In this document: positions 11,776 to 24,088 of the stretch, one piece after another
Layout: every line of letters starts with the position of its first letter
Numbering within the stretch: the first letter of the stretch is position 1
Notes under the pieces: generated by a model
The model's input: the letters and a program-made list of their open reading frames with translations, nothing else
The model's database searches: none
What the model was told of the DNA's origin: nothing
Made by a program: the position numbers and the translations under genes
Assembly (NCBI GenBank): GCA_947650285.1
Contig: CANTFL010001416.1
Location: 186,001 to 250,000, forward strand
Source: Hyaloperonospora brassicae
Lineage: Eukaryota; Oomycota; Peronosporomycetes; Peronosporales; Peronosporaceae
Length of the DNA stretch: 64,000 nucleotides
Direction of reading: 5' to 3'

Positions 11776-14700
11776 GAAAATTTAATCTGTTATAAGCCCA
11801 AGTAGGGGCGACGAGTACGCGAAAGCCGTCAAACGTGCAGCGACGGCGTCGATGGCGGGGCCTCGCTATACGCAAGAGGCCGCGCAGACACCGCCGGCTG
11901 GGTCGAGCGGCAACAGCGGCGAATAAATGCGGCCGGAGCTTGTTCTCGTGATTGAGCAGCAGGACAAAATGGTAACACGGCTCGAGAAAATCAGATAAAA
12001 GATACTCGAACTGCCAAATCCTCTAAGTGGGACGTTCAGAATAATCGACACGACGAGGTCAGGAGAAATCATTCAAGCACCGAGAGCAACAGCGACGTTC
12101 CGCTCACCATTTATGCGCATCATGCATGTGCGTCCAATAAAGGCCGATCATCTTCACGACGTATTTGGTACAAAGTCCCGAGTACGCGACGCGAGTGTCA
12201 GGACAGAACGTCGTGCGCTGTCAAGAGGACAGAATCAACGTTATCAGAAATTTGCCGCAGCGCGTAGCGGTCCGCGAGCGGTCGCAGTATCCAATAAAAA
12301 TGCAGCTTAGAGCAACGGCAGAAGCACACGAATTGCAACGAGAGGAGTAGCGCGCCGCAATTGAAATAGCGCAAGGGCAGCTGCAGCAAGCTGGACACCA
12401 ACTGCAGAGCAACAATTAAAAACACCGACGACATCAAGAGGCACTGTCAGCGCAGGCAGAAGAGCAACGTCGCGAACTGGCGCATTATGAAGCGCAACTT
12501 TGACATGAAAGAGAAGAACTGAAGTTGCAGCATTGGTGACAAGCTCAAGACCTCAGAACGAGAGCAGAGCATGATCTAGCGGAAGCAATTGGTCGTGAAC
12601 GAACAATACCTACAACAACGACAACAGGATTCACTCGCTAATTAAGTAAGAGGTGCAAATGACGCGCATCGCGCTCGGGAAGTAGCAATCAGCGAAGAAG
12701 CACGTCGTGTGTCAGCCGAGCAACGATCTAGAGAAAAAATAATCATTGAAGAACCGCGACGCGTCGGTGAACAGCAAGCAAATTCCTGAAGATCCTGGCA
12801 ACAAGTGCAGTTCAACGCAGCTGAAGTCGAAAAGAGCGCACGTGAAGCCGAAGATCGAGTCTACGTGCAAGCAACGTGTGAAGCGTCGCTCCAGGCAGAG
12901 AACGTCGACACGACATCGGAACTGTAGCTGTCGACGGCGAGCGAAGTGGTCGTGCAGGCCGTCGGTGCGACGAAGTTCCCGCTCGCCAAGAACTCGAAGT
13001 TTAACATTCGTTTTTATTGGCAAAGAGCCACACAAAGAAGTTGGCGCCGGCTATAAGTCCTGGGGCCGTGCGTATCGCGAAGAGAATGAAATGGCTTAAG
13101 AGGCGTGCGGTCACCTCTGGTCAGAGAATTTTAAGGTCTCGAAGTTAGATTCGTGCTTGCGCGGCAAAGATGGAGAGTTATTCCATGGCTCACGAGACGA
13201 GTGGTCGGTGACGAAGAAGACACTCAAGTATGCGAAGGAGGAGATGAAGAGTGCGTTCACTCGGAAGTTCGCTGGTGCGAAAGTCGCGGAGATTTTAAAT
13301 CACGCAAGCCAACGACCGATCGTGGCACACTCACCACCTTCACTTGATGGCAGTGATGAACGCGACGGAAGCACCAGCTTCTTTCGTCCCCGAAAGTCTC
13401 GTGATGTATACAAGCTCCGACGTGCGACCTCTGATCGCGAGCAGTACGATCGAGAGAGGTCGGACTACGTCTTGCATGCGTTAGAGAGTACGCTCTGGGA
13501 CCCGACGTACGAGGGCAACGAGAAGCGAGCGCCACGACCTGCCAAGGCAGCCGTAGCGTTAGCAGTGACAGCCACATCAATCACCGTCACGCGCATTTGT
13601 AACATCTGCAGCACTGTTGGGCACATCGCACGCACGTACAGGAGCAAAGCTAAGGATGAAGCGTCGACGGTGAGGTGCGCTGGGAACATTCTAGCCTGAT
13701 GTGCAGAGGCCTCACATACGATGACTGGACCGTCGATTCCAGCGCAAGCGCTCATCTGATCAAGGGCATCTCCATGCTGTACGACTGCAAAGTGTGCGAC
13801 GATTCGCATGGCGTGACGTTCTTGATAAGAGCCAGGTAGAGATGGCATGCAAGGGAAAAACGATGATCAAACTTAAGGTGGACGAAGATTCGTTTTGAAT
13901 TGAGCTACGCGGCGTCTGTAATGCGCTAAAACTGACCATAAACTTGATCTCGCTGATTACATTGTAGCTGCAGTAATGCCGGTTGACGAGAAAAAAAGGC
14001 ATGCAGTTGTCAAGAACGACAGCATTGTGATGCATGTGCACATTAAGCACAACGCATTGTCGTGTTCCTCGGACTAATAAAAGAGGGTTCGAGTTGCTAA
14101 AGAGACGTAATCATGAAAGCGATCGAAAAGTCCGAGCCGAATGACACGACGATGCAGAAAGCTAGTTTTATGACCTTCCATCGAAGATTTGGTCACCTCG
14201 ACTACAAAGATGATAATTTTTTGGCAGCGAATTGCGCGAAATGGATTGAGCACACTGACCGCATTAAAAAGAACTGTATTGCGTGTACAGAGGGAAAGCA
14301 AACGATAATTGAATAGTCCAAGGCGGACAGCAGACTCAATGCGTCGATTGATGTTGTCGGCGAAGTCATTTGTAGAGATCTCACAGGTCCGATTGTCCCC
14401 ATGGACAAGCGCAAAAACCTGTATCTAAATAATTTCGTTGATCACAAGTCTAAATACGCTCGAGAATTCATCGCCAAGTCAAAATACGAAGAGGTGCAAA
14501 AGTTCCAGCATTTCATGACGTTCTTTGAACGACAATTATAACGTGCGAGTGCACGTCCTCAGGACGGACGGATGAGGCTAGTATCGGATCCTCGACGTCG
14601 TCTGCCTCCAAACTGGCGTGGGTCGATAGACGACTGAGCGCAGCACGTCCGCATCAAACGGAAAAGCTGATAAAATGCACCGAACCGTGGTGAATATGGT

Positions 14701-17334
14701 TCGATGCATAATCTTCGTCATCAGACTGCCACTCATCTTCTGGGGCTATGCAGCCGAATACATCGCATACGTTTTACATCGTATGCCGACGCGGGCAAAC
14801 GCAGGGCGGAAATCGCCGCTGGAAGTTCTCACTGAGAACCAGGTGAGTATGGCCGGCGTCGTCGTGTATGGATTGCTGTGACACAATCACACGACGCCGA
14901 AAAATGCGTCGCTAGAAAATAAAGGAAGCGAAGCAGTGATCGTGGAAAATAACGACAAGACCAATGGGTTCATAGTATTGATTTTTATCAAGATAGCCGT
15001 TGACACTATGAGTCATGTGAGCCACATCGATACGCTCACTGCGGAATTGTATCGCCAACTATGTCGAGTGCTAACGTCCGGGTAAAAAGATGAGCTTGAA
15101 AAACTTGCGCGAGAGAGAGGACGAGAGAATGGACGGGAGGAGCTAACGCACGTTGACGCGAGCACTGAAAAGCCATTGAGATGTCAAAGTACAAGTTGAG
15201 GCGTCCGATATCGACGACGCAAGACGAGAAAGAGCCAGCGCAGATTGCGACTTCAGCGAGTGGAAGACGGGACAAGCAAGCTCGTAGCAACAGCACAATC
15301 GTCACGAACGTGCCATCATAGAGCCAGTGCGGGACGATACGAGAGACGTCACGAGAGCGATTGCCGCGATGAAAAGCCAAGGCGTGACGAGCACAAGCGA
15401 TCAAAGTCAAAAGCGAAAGCCAAACAAGCTGTTCGTTGATACGGGGCACAAGATGGTGTGTCAAACGATGAATGTGAGATCGAAGCGTTGCAAAGAAAGT
15501 CCACGCGATAGCGCAAGAATAGGGCCAAGCAGAGCGAAGCCGATGAAGCCAACGCACCACCGCAAAGAGCATTCATCGTAATCGCTACGTCGGCGTTCGT
15601 TCCGACCGCTATGACGACACTTGAGGTCGGGGAGGAGTATGCAGCATTGCCGGACCCAAGGTCGTATTGAGCATCGTTCAACACGCTAGACGCACATCGG
15701 TGAGAGAAGCGTGTGAAGTAAAGATCGAGTCTTTAGGGTCAAACAAAACATGGACGCTGGTCAAACGATACAAGCACATGCACCTGTTGAGACCGGAAAG
15801 GCTCTTGCGCAAGAAGAAGGACAGTGACGGAGCCTTTTAGCACTACAAATTGCAGGTCGTCGCAGGCGGCGACGAACAAGTCGTTGGTCGCGACTATAAC
15901 CTGACGTTCTCTGCAGTGTTAGACATCACAAGCGTGAAAATCAAAATTGCAGTGGCGCGCCTTTGGGGTGCGCGAGCTCGACACTTCAATGTGACGAGCG
16001 CGTACCTGAAGGTGTACAAGTATATGAGATCGACAACTACCGGTATGCCAGAACGAAAGACTGTCAGCAAAGAAGAGCTAACACGTGTAGATGCGAAAAA
16101 AAACAATTAAGCATGCTAAAGGATTGTAAAGAGCCTGTACGGGCTGATACAAGCTGTCAGAATGTGAAACAAGCTGTCAGAATGTAAAACAAGATGTCGG
16201 ACAAGACGTTAGCGGACATCGGGTACAAGCAGTCAGTCACTGACTCGTGCGTTTACTTCAAAAAATCGATCGAAGGCACAGCGATAGTGGTAACGTACTT
16301 AAAAGACTTACTACCCACTGCGACAAACGAGAAACTGCTAACGACTTTGCCGACGCGATGATGTCACTCGAGCTCAATATCTTGCCACAGCCGAGCACTA
16401 TTTTGAAATGAGAATCAGCTACACGGGCGAAGATGGGTATGAGATCGATCAGTAACAATCTATCGTTGAACTACTGCTCAAACATGGAATGTAATTAGCG
16501 AAAGCAGTGCGTGTGCCGAGTGCGGAAGAGTCGTCGCTCGAGTCATAGAATGGAAGCGCACGTCCTCTGCCGTCAACAGGAAACGGAAGCAGGGAGTGAC
16601 CAATTGTGCTATGGTTTAAGTCGCTGTTTGGCAGCCTCCTCTAAATACTTTGCAGCAGTCAACTCGACATCTCTTACGCAGTACACAGAGCGTCACGTCA
16701 GGGTCATACACCAACGAGTTACGACCTCAAGATCGCAAAGCGGATATTGCGGTATTTTGCAGGCACCTCGAGCTTTAAGCTGACGATGAGAGGTGACGTG
16801 GCGTTGGACGATGAGCGAGCGGCGACGTGAGGAGCGGCTGCGACGAGCATAGTGCGTCTTGAGTGCGATAACGACGCAAACTACGCACCGGACTGAGTAA
16901 TGCGCAAGTCAATCAGCGGAGCTATTGTGTACGTAGGCAGCGTACCGATAGCGTGGCAAGTGAAGCAGCAGTCATCTGTGGCACAAATAACGGCGGAGGC
17001 CGATTTCGTGGCGGCCACTAAAAGAGTATAGGATATAATTGGTCAGCGAAATCTTCTGGAAGAGGTTTTCGTGCACGTTGAGCTGCCGATGAGCGCGTAT
17101 GTGGACAATCAAACGGCTATCAAGCAACTGGCAAACGAAGCGACATCGAGTGCACAGAAACTCAGAGGCGTTTAAGTCACGTTCGTGCAAGACACGGTGG
17201 AGAGGGGGGCAGTGAATCCGACGTACGTGGCCACAGAGGAGATTATCTTAGACGTGCTGACGAAGTGTTTAGCTGCGCCGCGGATGCTGGATTTTCACGA
17301 AAAGATTGGAATAGTGTATTACCGACACAATAGG
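11776..17334 (+). mobile_element. Inner Ty1/Copia element, internal region, decayed
   Basis: A Copia element runs between its two LTRs and carries gag (about 12.0-13.7 kb, Q/R/E-rich, then a CNICSTVGHIARTYR knuckle whose last Cys is Tyr). It continues with the protease site (about 13727, DSSAS for DSGAS), the integrase zinc region (14170-14310, HRRFGHLD and CIACTEGK), the integrase core (DLTGPI near 14385, then 14660-14880 with KMHRTVVNMVRCIIF), RT (about 15720-16030, GRDYNLTFSAVLDITSVKI) and RNase H (about 16740-17310, SGAIVYVGSVPIAWQVKQQS, VDNQTAIKQLANE). Every module has stops or frame changes. The order protease-integrase-RT-RNase H identifies Copia. Confidence 0.75.
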
Positions 17335-17550
17335 AGGATCGTTGGAAACAGTATTGTCGTATGCACTGCGTCGTTGCATATCAAGAGACAGATGTAGGTG
17401 ACAGACAACAGTCTCAGTGAAGCAAAGAATCGCATTGCATCTTTGCGTAGGAGCTGTAGTGCGAGCCTAGATGTACGCAAGATGTAGATGATAGTCCACA
17501 GTCTGTAAAAACACGTCATCCGCGCACCTTTGTCCCTGACGCACACGGAT
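17335..17550 (+). repeat. 3' LTR of the inner Copia element
   Basis: This is the right-hand partner of the repeat at 11566-11775. It lies just after the last RNase H codons of the inner element. Sequence of the interrupted outer copy resumes directly after it, at its zinc knuckle. Confidence 0.65.
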
Positions 17551-20500
17551 GCAAAGTCAACACTTGCGCTGTGGGAAGACCGGAAACGTCGTATCCGAGT
17601 GCAAAGCTCGAGTTGTATTCGAAGAAGAGGCGGGCGGCGCGAACGTGAAACCTACATTGTACTTGCACTTACTAAGAAGATGACATGCGCGCTGAGGGAG
17701 CATAGCAAGACGAAGAAACAGAGCTCGTGTGGCGAAGCTACAGCTGTGATTGACGCAAGCGGCAAAGCAAAAGATGTGAGCAGCACGCGCAATTTCGTGC
17801 TACACCTTGCAAGTCGTTTGCTACGACTTGCAAGGTGTTGAGCGAGGCGACTGGATCCTCGACAGCGGTGCGAGTCGGCATCTAGTTAACGACGAGTCGC
17901 TGCTGCTCGAGCCGATCGCATGCGACCACCAGGTAATAGTGGCGGATGGGGAGTCGCTGTACTTGACGCGCGACGGCAGTCTGTGAATCAAGGGTCTTGC
18001 GCGCGGCGCAGAGACGAAGTGACGCTGAAGGAGGAATGCCTCCCGCCACGATTGTCGAAGTAAATCATGTCGTATGGAAAGCTCGAGAGCAAGGGCTTTG
18101 CTTTCGTCTAAGAAGTCGGCAAGTGCTCGCTAGATAGACGCAGTGATGACGCGATCGCATTTGACGTCGCGATCGACAGCAACGTGTTGTATGTCGAGAC
18201 GACAGTGACGCGCGGCAGGCACAGCGCAGTCGATAGTATCATGGCCACCTTCAAAGCTCATGGGATGGACAAAGATGCGGGCGGTGCGCACGAAACCTTA
18301 CTGCTATACTGGCACCAGCGTCTCGGCCATCTCGCGTTTGATATGATCGGGCGCATGGCGTACGATATGGCATCGGGCAAACGACTGACCAGCAACAAGC
18401 GCATGGCTTGTGTGTCGTTCCTCGAGGGCAAGCAGGCGCTCAACGCACAGCCACAGCGCGACAGCGGCTCCGAATCGCCAACCAACAGAATCGGTGGCGT
18501 CATCTGCTCGGACCTCAAGGGCCTGATGAAGCCGCAAAATAGACTCAGCAATCGACACCTGGTCACCTTTAGTAGACCAAAAGGCATACTACTGCCGCGT
18601 GTTCATTCCGCGCACCAAGGACGCGGCGGCAAATCAGTTCGAGGCATTCCTCTTTCACTATGACAAGCTCTTCAGTTTCAAGATCCATGTCTTGCGCACC
18701 GACGGCGGCAGAGAGTACGACAATGTGGACCTTTTCTGCACGAGGACAGTCATCGCGAGCTAAGTGTCGGAAGCGCTCAACTAAGCGTCAAGCGGCAACG
18801 CGGAGAGGATGCATTGGACGGTGTTGAACCTTGCGCACAGCATGATATTTGCATGCGCTCTACCGTTGAAGTTTCGGGGCGACGCGGTGCTCTAAGCCGT
18901 TCCCATCGTGAATTGCAGCCCAAAGCGAGCGAATGAGAAGCGAGCGTCGTCTCTCCAGGTGGTGACGGGCAAGAGTCCGGATCTGCGCGGCTGGTTGACT
19001 TTGGGTCGTCCTGCAGCGTGTACAGGGACCCGCGCAAGAAATTTCTAAAATTGCGCTCGCAGCGCGGCGTCATTGTCGCCGTCAGCGATAAAATGTAGGG
19101 ATACACTGTGCCGAATCGGAAGGATAAAAAAGTCATCGTCTATCAGCACGTGAGAAACACCGACTCGATGTCGAAACCGCAGAACGCGCATCTACAGCGC
19201 GCGATGGACGCGGGCGATCCAGTCAAAGATACAGAAGAGCGAGTGCCAGCAGTGGAGGCAGCAGCAGCGGCCTACGACGAAAATGGAGGTTTGCAGGAAG
19301 ATCACAGCACTCGAGAGAGAGCAAGAAGCTGTGAACGCGACAAGCACATGGGACGTGCGGCGCATCGAAGCGAGCGGTCGCGGTTGCGCGCCAGGAGGAT
19401 CGAGCTGATAGAAGGGGTGGTTGGCGCAGCCGTTCGAGCGCGATCCACGCAACCATGGCGAGTTCATGCGCAGCTTAAAGCGCGCGGAGTGACAGACGTC
19501 GATGCAGGAGGAGATAGCCGTGCTAGTGATCAAAGACGTGTGCGCGTGACGAAGCGCAGCCCAGGCACGAATGATCCCCAATCCAAATGGGTCTTCAAGA
19601 CCAAGACGGGAGCTGACGGAAAGCTCGGGTGGTACAAGGCACGGCTTTTCGCATGCGGCAATGATCAGGTGCTCGGCGTCGACTCCAACCTGATGTTTGC
19701 CGCCGTGATGGACATATCAACGGCGAAGGTCGTTCCAGTGCTCGCAGCGACGTGGGGCGTGCTGGCAAAGCACAGGGACATCCCGAACGCGTACAACCGT
19801 GCCGGCAACACACGGGGATATCCCAAACGCGTACGTCCGTGCCGGCAACGCACGTGGATATCCTGAACGCGTACGTGCGCACTGAAAAAAAGCGCACCTC
19901 GACATCCGCCTTCAGGCTCCGCGCGTCAGGACGGTGTCCAACAGCAAGCTGCGCGAGGTTGGCGCGGCTCATGCAGGCGCTGTTGTCCTAGAGCTGCAAA
20001 GGAGCCTGTGCGGGTTCAAGGATGCAGAGGTCTCTGGAGCCAGCTGGTCCATGATCGGCTCAGTGATGCCGGCATCACGCGATGCGTGACAGACATGTGC
20101 CTGTATCACAAGCGCGATGGCGACGAGTTAGTCTTTGTCGGCGTCTACGTCGACAATCTGCTGGCGACGGGAACGACTGTCGCGGTGGTCGATAGCTTCT
20201 TCACGAGCCTAGCTTCGCTGTCAATCAAGGATCTTGGTGACGTGTACAAGTTTTAGGGATGCGATAGGAGCTCAGGAGCGACGGCGAGTCTTGCATCGAT
20301 CATGAGGCGGCGAATAAGGGGGCCCTGCGCGCACATGGGGTGAATGACGCAATTATGGCCAAGACGCCGATCGGGGACGACTGCTACGAGGTGTTAGGCG
20401 ACGACGCCGCGCTGCAAGAGACGACGAGCGCGGGCGGTGGTGCGACGATCAACGCTGTCCGGTCGCTCGTAGGGAGTATGCTGTGGGTCGCGCGATGCTC

Positions 20501-21126
20501 GAGGCCGGACATTGACTCTGCGGTGCACAAGGCAACCAGGCAGATACATGCGCCGCGGATGCTCGACTGGAAGTTAGCCAAGCGCATCGCGCGGTACCTC
20601 AAGGACAACGCGGAGCTAAAGCTCGAGACGGAGTCGGCGCGAGCGAGCCGCGGCGCGTTGCAGCTCGAAGCTAAGAGCGACGCCGACTCTGCGGCCGACA
20701 AGGCGCACCGAAGGTCGCTGACGGGGGGGCGTCGTGCTTCTCATTGGAATTGCGGCGTCGTGGATCGCGTAGAAGCAGGGTGACGTGTGAACCTCTCCGC
20801 GGTGGAGGCTAATTTCGTCGCGGTGTCGGAGGTCGCGCGCGCTCATTGACTTGTAGTAGATGATCGAAAAGGTGGACATGGCGCCGGTTGTCCCTATGCT
20901 GATGCATGTGAACAACCAGGCAGCCATGAGTCAGATCGAAGGCGACGTCTCCTTAATCAAGGCCAAGCACATCGATGTGAGGCACATGTATCTGCGCGAC
21001 CCCGTTCGACGCGAAGTCGTGACGCCGCATCATGCTCGGACTGAGCTGATGCTCGCCGATTTGATGACGAAGCCTGTTCACGCGACCAAGCTGGCGACGC
21101 TGCGCAGTGCGATATGTTTGGTGTAG
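17551..21126 (+). mobile_element. Second Copia copy resumes: zinc knuckle to RNase H
   Basis: It starts with the zinc-knuckle half CGKTGNVVSECKAR (about 17565) and then the protease site WILDSGASRHLV (17852), the only intact Copia protease motif in the window. Next come GAG-pre-integrase (18301-18440, YWHQRLGHLAFD), integrase fragments, and RT (19560-20255, SKWVFKTKTGADGKLGWYKA and VGVYVDNLLATG with a YVDN catalytic box). It ends with RNase H (about 20440-21126, LADLMTKPV). It is better preserved than the other copies but still carries stops and a small internal duplication near 19790-19870, where GCCGGCAACACACG and GCCGGCAACGCACG lie in repeated context. Confidence 0.7.
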
Positions 21127-21319
21127 CTTGGCATGCGGACGGAGAGCCAGCGGCGAGAGAGCATGCGGCTGCGACGGGATGGAGAAAAGCAAAAGCGAGT
21201 GGAGACGTATGGCGATCGCAAAGGGAGGAAAAGAGCGAAAGAGAGAGGAAGGTAGCAGATGAGGGTGGTAGAGAGAGGAAGAGAAAAGAGACGAAAATGG
21301 AGACGCACTTGAGGAAGAG
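21127..21319 (+). other. Purine-rich tract before the 3' LTR
   Basis: Strongly purine-rich sequence (aggaggaaaagagcgaaagag-like runs) lies directly upstream of the TG of the right LTR. This is where an LTR element carries its polypurine tract for plus-strand priming. Confidence 0.5.
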
Positions 21320-21542
21320 TGTAGGTAACCGAGGGGTTCGCTATTCGGGAGGTCGGAGACTCGGCGAGGTGTTTTGATAAGCGTCATCCGTTTATATAGG
21401 AAGCAGAGCAGCTCCTTAGCAAGATGGGTGTGTGTGGGTAGCTTTGGATAACACAGCAGGTAGAAGAGTAGTCTTAGAGTGTGAATACAGAATACAATTG
21501 CCCATTCACTGCCTCCTACTACCACACGTATACCAGCAAACA
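21320..21542 (+). repeat. 3' LTR of the outer Copia element
   Basis: The 223-bp segment TGTAGG...CAAACA is the partner of 6419-6642. It is followed by GTGTA, which matches four of the five bases (GTGAA) that precede the left LTR. Confidence 0.75.
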
Positions 21543-23049
21543 GTGTAAGCTACGATGAGGCGTGTCTATATGACAAGTGCCAGCAAATGGATTCTTATTA
21601 CAACTGAAATGACAAATGAAGATCGATCCACCTTGTTCCTTTGTGCCACTCGGTCTCTACCTGAATGATCGTTCTATCAGATTTTATGATTGAAGAAAGT
21701 CATGTGAATGGTGGTTCAGCACATGGGAAGTCATTTCTTTAGCATAATCATAATTATCAATTTTATTTATGTTTTGCACAATGCTAAAGAGATACCAGAC
21801 ATCAACGTTCTCCAGCTTAGATAGAGCCTCGTTTACCATATAAAATGATTTGAATTCGTCGTAAATGTGAGCACAACGGAGTTTGTGGTACTGCTAAAAC
21901 TTCTATTGTTATTTTCGACAGAATAGAATGACGTTCGCCGATAATTTAATTGATTCAACAAATATTTGGACTCTTGCGCTGATCGGATCCCATTATGGAT
22001 AAACTCACGATGATGGCTTATAAGCACTTATAGATCCACTGCCCCTACACCACGGGATGCTGCAAGGCGCTGGCGCTTGGCGTTTAGACAACCTCGAGTA
22101 CATTCTTTCAAGCTTAGCACGTTTCTTTATCAAGTTCTATATGATAGCCTAAATCACGCCATTAGTAGGTCAAACTACTTTGTCGCACGGGATGCCATAT
22201 TTGGTTGGTTTTGCTACGAGTGGTGTCCTCGTTTTTGTAAATTGTAGGCGTTGAACATGGGTAAGGCAAGCTTGCGACATATTTTAAGTGTAGCAAACAG
22301 TGGGATCAAAAGTCTGCTATTTTTTTTACCACACTTCGTTTCTCGCAAAAGCACTATCATAAACATATAGTCAGGGTGGCTACGTGTCTCTGATGTTAAT
22401 GCACAATCTGTACCAGTTTGGGAACAAAACGAGAGGAGCTGTGTTGGTGGTATTTGTATCCTCTAGGGCTCTTATCTGCTGATTTGGAAAGTTCGTTTTA
22501 GGGGGGGGCTTACCAGTGGGAGTTGAACTGGAGTGGGTAGTCATATAAGAGAAATACTATTTTTAATCCGTTAAACAACGTGTTTTACTACAGTATATGC
22601 ATAATGACGCCACTTCAATCGATAACAATGTACTTGGTTAAGTATGGCTAAGTGTGTCTATCGAAGCCAATATTATGAGGGGTGGGATATTTACATCAAA
22701 TGTGCACTCTAAAATCTAAATTTCAGGGGCATATATAAATATCTTCCATCTCATAGTACACTTATCTTTTAATGTTTGGGTGCATCCTTTTCATTTTTAT
22801 TGAAACATAATGTGAGATTGATAGTGTATCCTTGATTGGTAATGCTGGTGCAGTATTATTTACTTCCTGCCAAACGCTGTAATCAATCTTATTGTGATAA
22901 ATGGTGCGTTTCCCTTCATTTGATCCTTCTATCAATCTGTAATTGTTTCTTTTTATTTTGATGAATGTTTTTTATGGACGTTGCAAAGAACATGTTGTTA
23001 CGCCCTCCAGGCTCAATGAAAGAAAAAATGAGCCACGTGCGCCTCATAT
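21543..23049. other. No gene recognised
   Basis: AT-rich sequence with a homopolymer run (GGGGGGG near 22501). No motif was found, and the longest open stretches are under 95 codons. Confidence 0.4.
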
Positions 23050-24040
23050 TGCCACATATCTTATCAAGACATTTCAGAAATTCCTTAGCGTGTTCACCAA
23101 CAATTGCATAGCCCGGCTTTATCCTGCAAGTATGAGCGTGTCCACGCTATGCACTGACGAATCTGCGATTTCCATCACGATGCTGTCGGTGGAAACACAG
23201 CTTTGTACATTGATGTAATAGTGCTTTCGCTTGCGTTTTCGTCTAGCTACAGCACCAATTCTTATTTACTACTTGAGACAAATTTGCCACAGAAGCGTCG
23301 TCAGAACGCGACACGAAAAAGCAGGTGACGAGGGAATGATACCGAATAGCGCCTATTGTTCTTCTTGTAGTCGTTTGCTTCCGACCATTATGCCTTCGCA
23401 TAACAAGCTCAGGAATTATCAACCACTCGCACGAACTCCAGGACACTCGATGTTCATCACTTCCGAGCCTCGACTCATCAGGAAGCGTCGATCCGGTGAT
23501 AGCTTGTACGGCGTCGATTACGCGTTGTTAGCACCTTGCAGAGCTCTATGTCTAGTCACCTCGTTGCAACGATCCACCATATACGACATCGTTCTTTTCC
23601 AGCGGTTCATGCGATAGCTCTGTTTGACATGCACACACTCTAGTAAGCAAGAGGGCCGCTTTTATCCATATCAAATATTGCTCCTTTCAGCGGGCTTCCG
23701 CGTTTCCAGGACTTGGCCACTTTTTCCATCACCTTTCAGCAAATTAGCAACGATCCACCTCAGACGAGTGACTGCCGCTAGATCGTCAACGCGTTGACTA
23801 GTCGACGGCCGGCTTGCACTTCCGAGCAAGTGCGAGTTGTACAGATAGATTTCGTACCAGTCCGACAGGTCCAGACATAACAAACGATTCCTGCAGGTGG
23901 CTGACTACTAACCTGTACTTTGGTTGTGTTGCCTCAGTATCGCTGACGAGGAATATAACACATCTTAGTCCCCAACTTGTCCCAATCAGTACTGTCATGT
24001 AACGAGTAAACGACACTTCATATCCTGGAACCATCGTGCA
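23050..24040 (-). pseudogene. piggyBac-like transposase remnant
   Basis: On the minus strand the stretch 23798-24034 resembles part of the piggyBac DDE domain: PGYEVSFTRYM, then a WGLRCVIFLVSDTEA block, then SGPVGLVRNLSVQL. Downstream pieces in other frames to about 23.2 kb, including NIECPGVRASG, may match the following conserved region. Stops and frameshifts are frequent. The family call rests on remembered motif spacing, so a profile search is needed. The 5' limit and the low-coordinate limit are uncertain. Confidence 0.4.
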
Positions 24041-24088
24041 TTGGGCATGGATACCTTCCTGTCATAGCTGAAATGCCAGAAAAGCCTC

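Noticed and set aside
19108..19866. 252-codon plus-strand frame as a host gene
   Set aside because: It contains a Copia RT segment (SKWVFKTKTG) and lies inside the retrotransposon.
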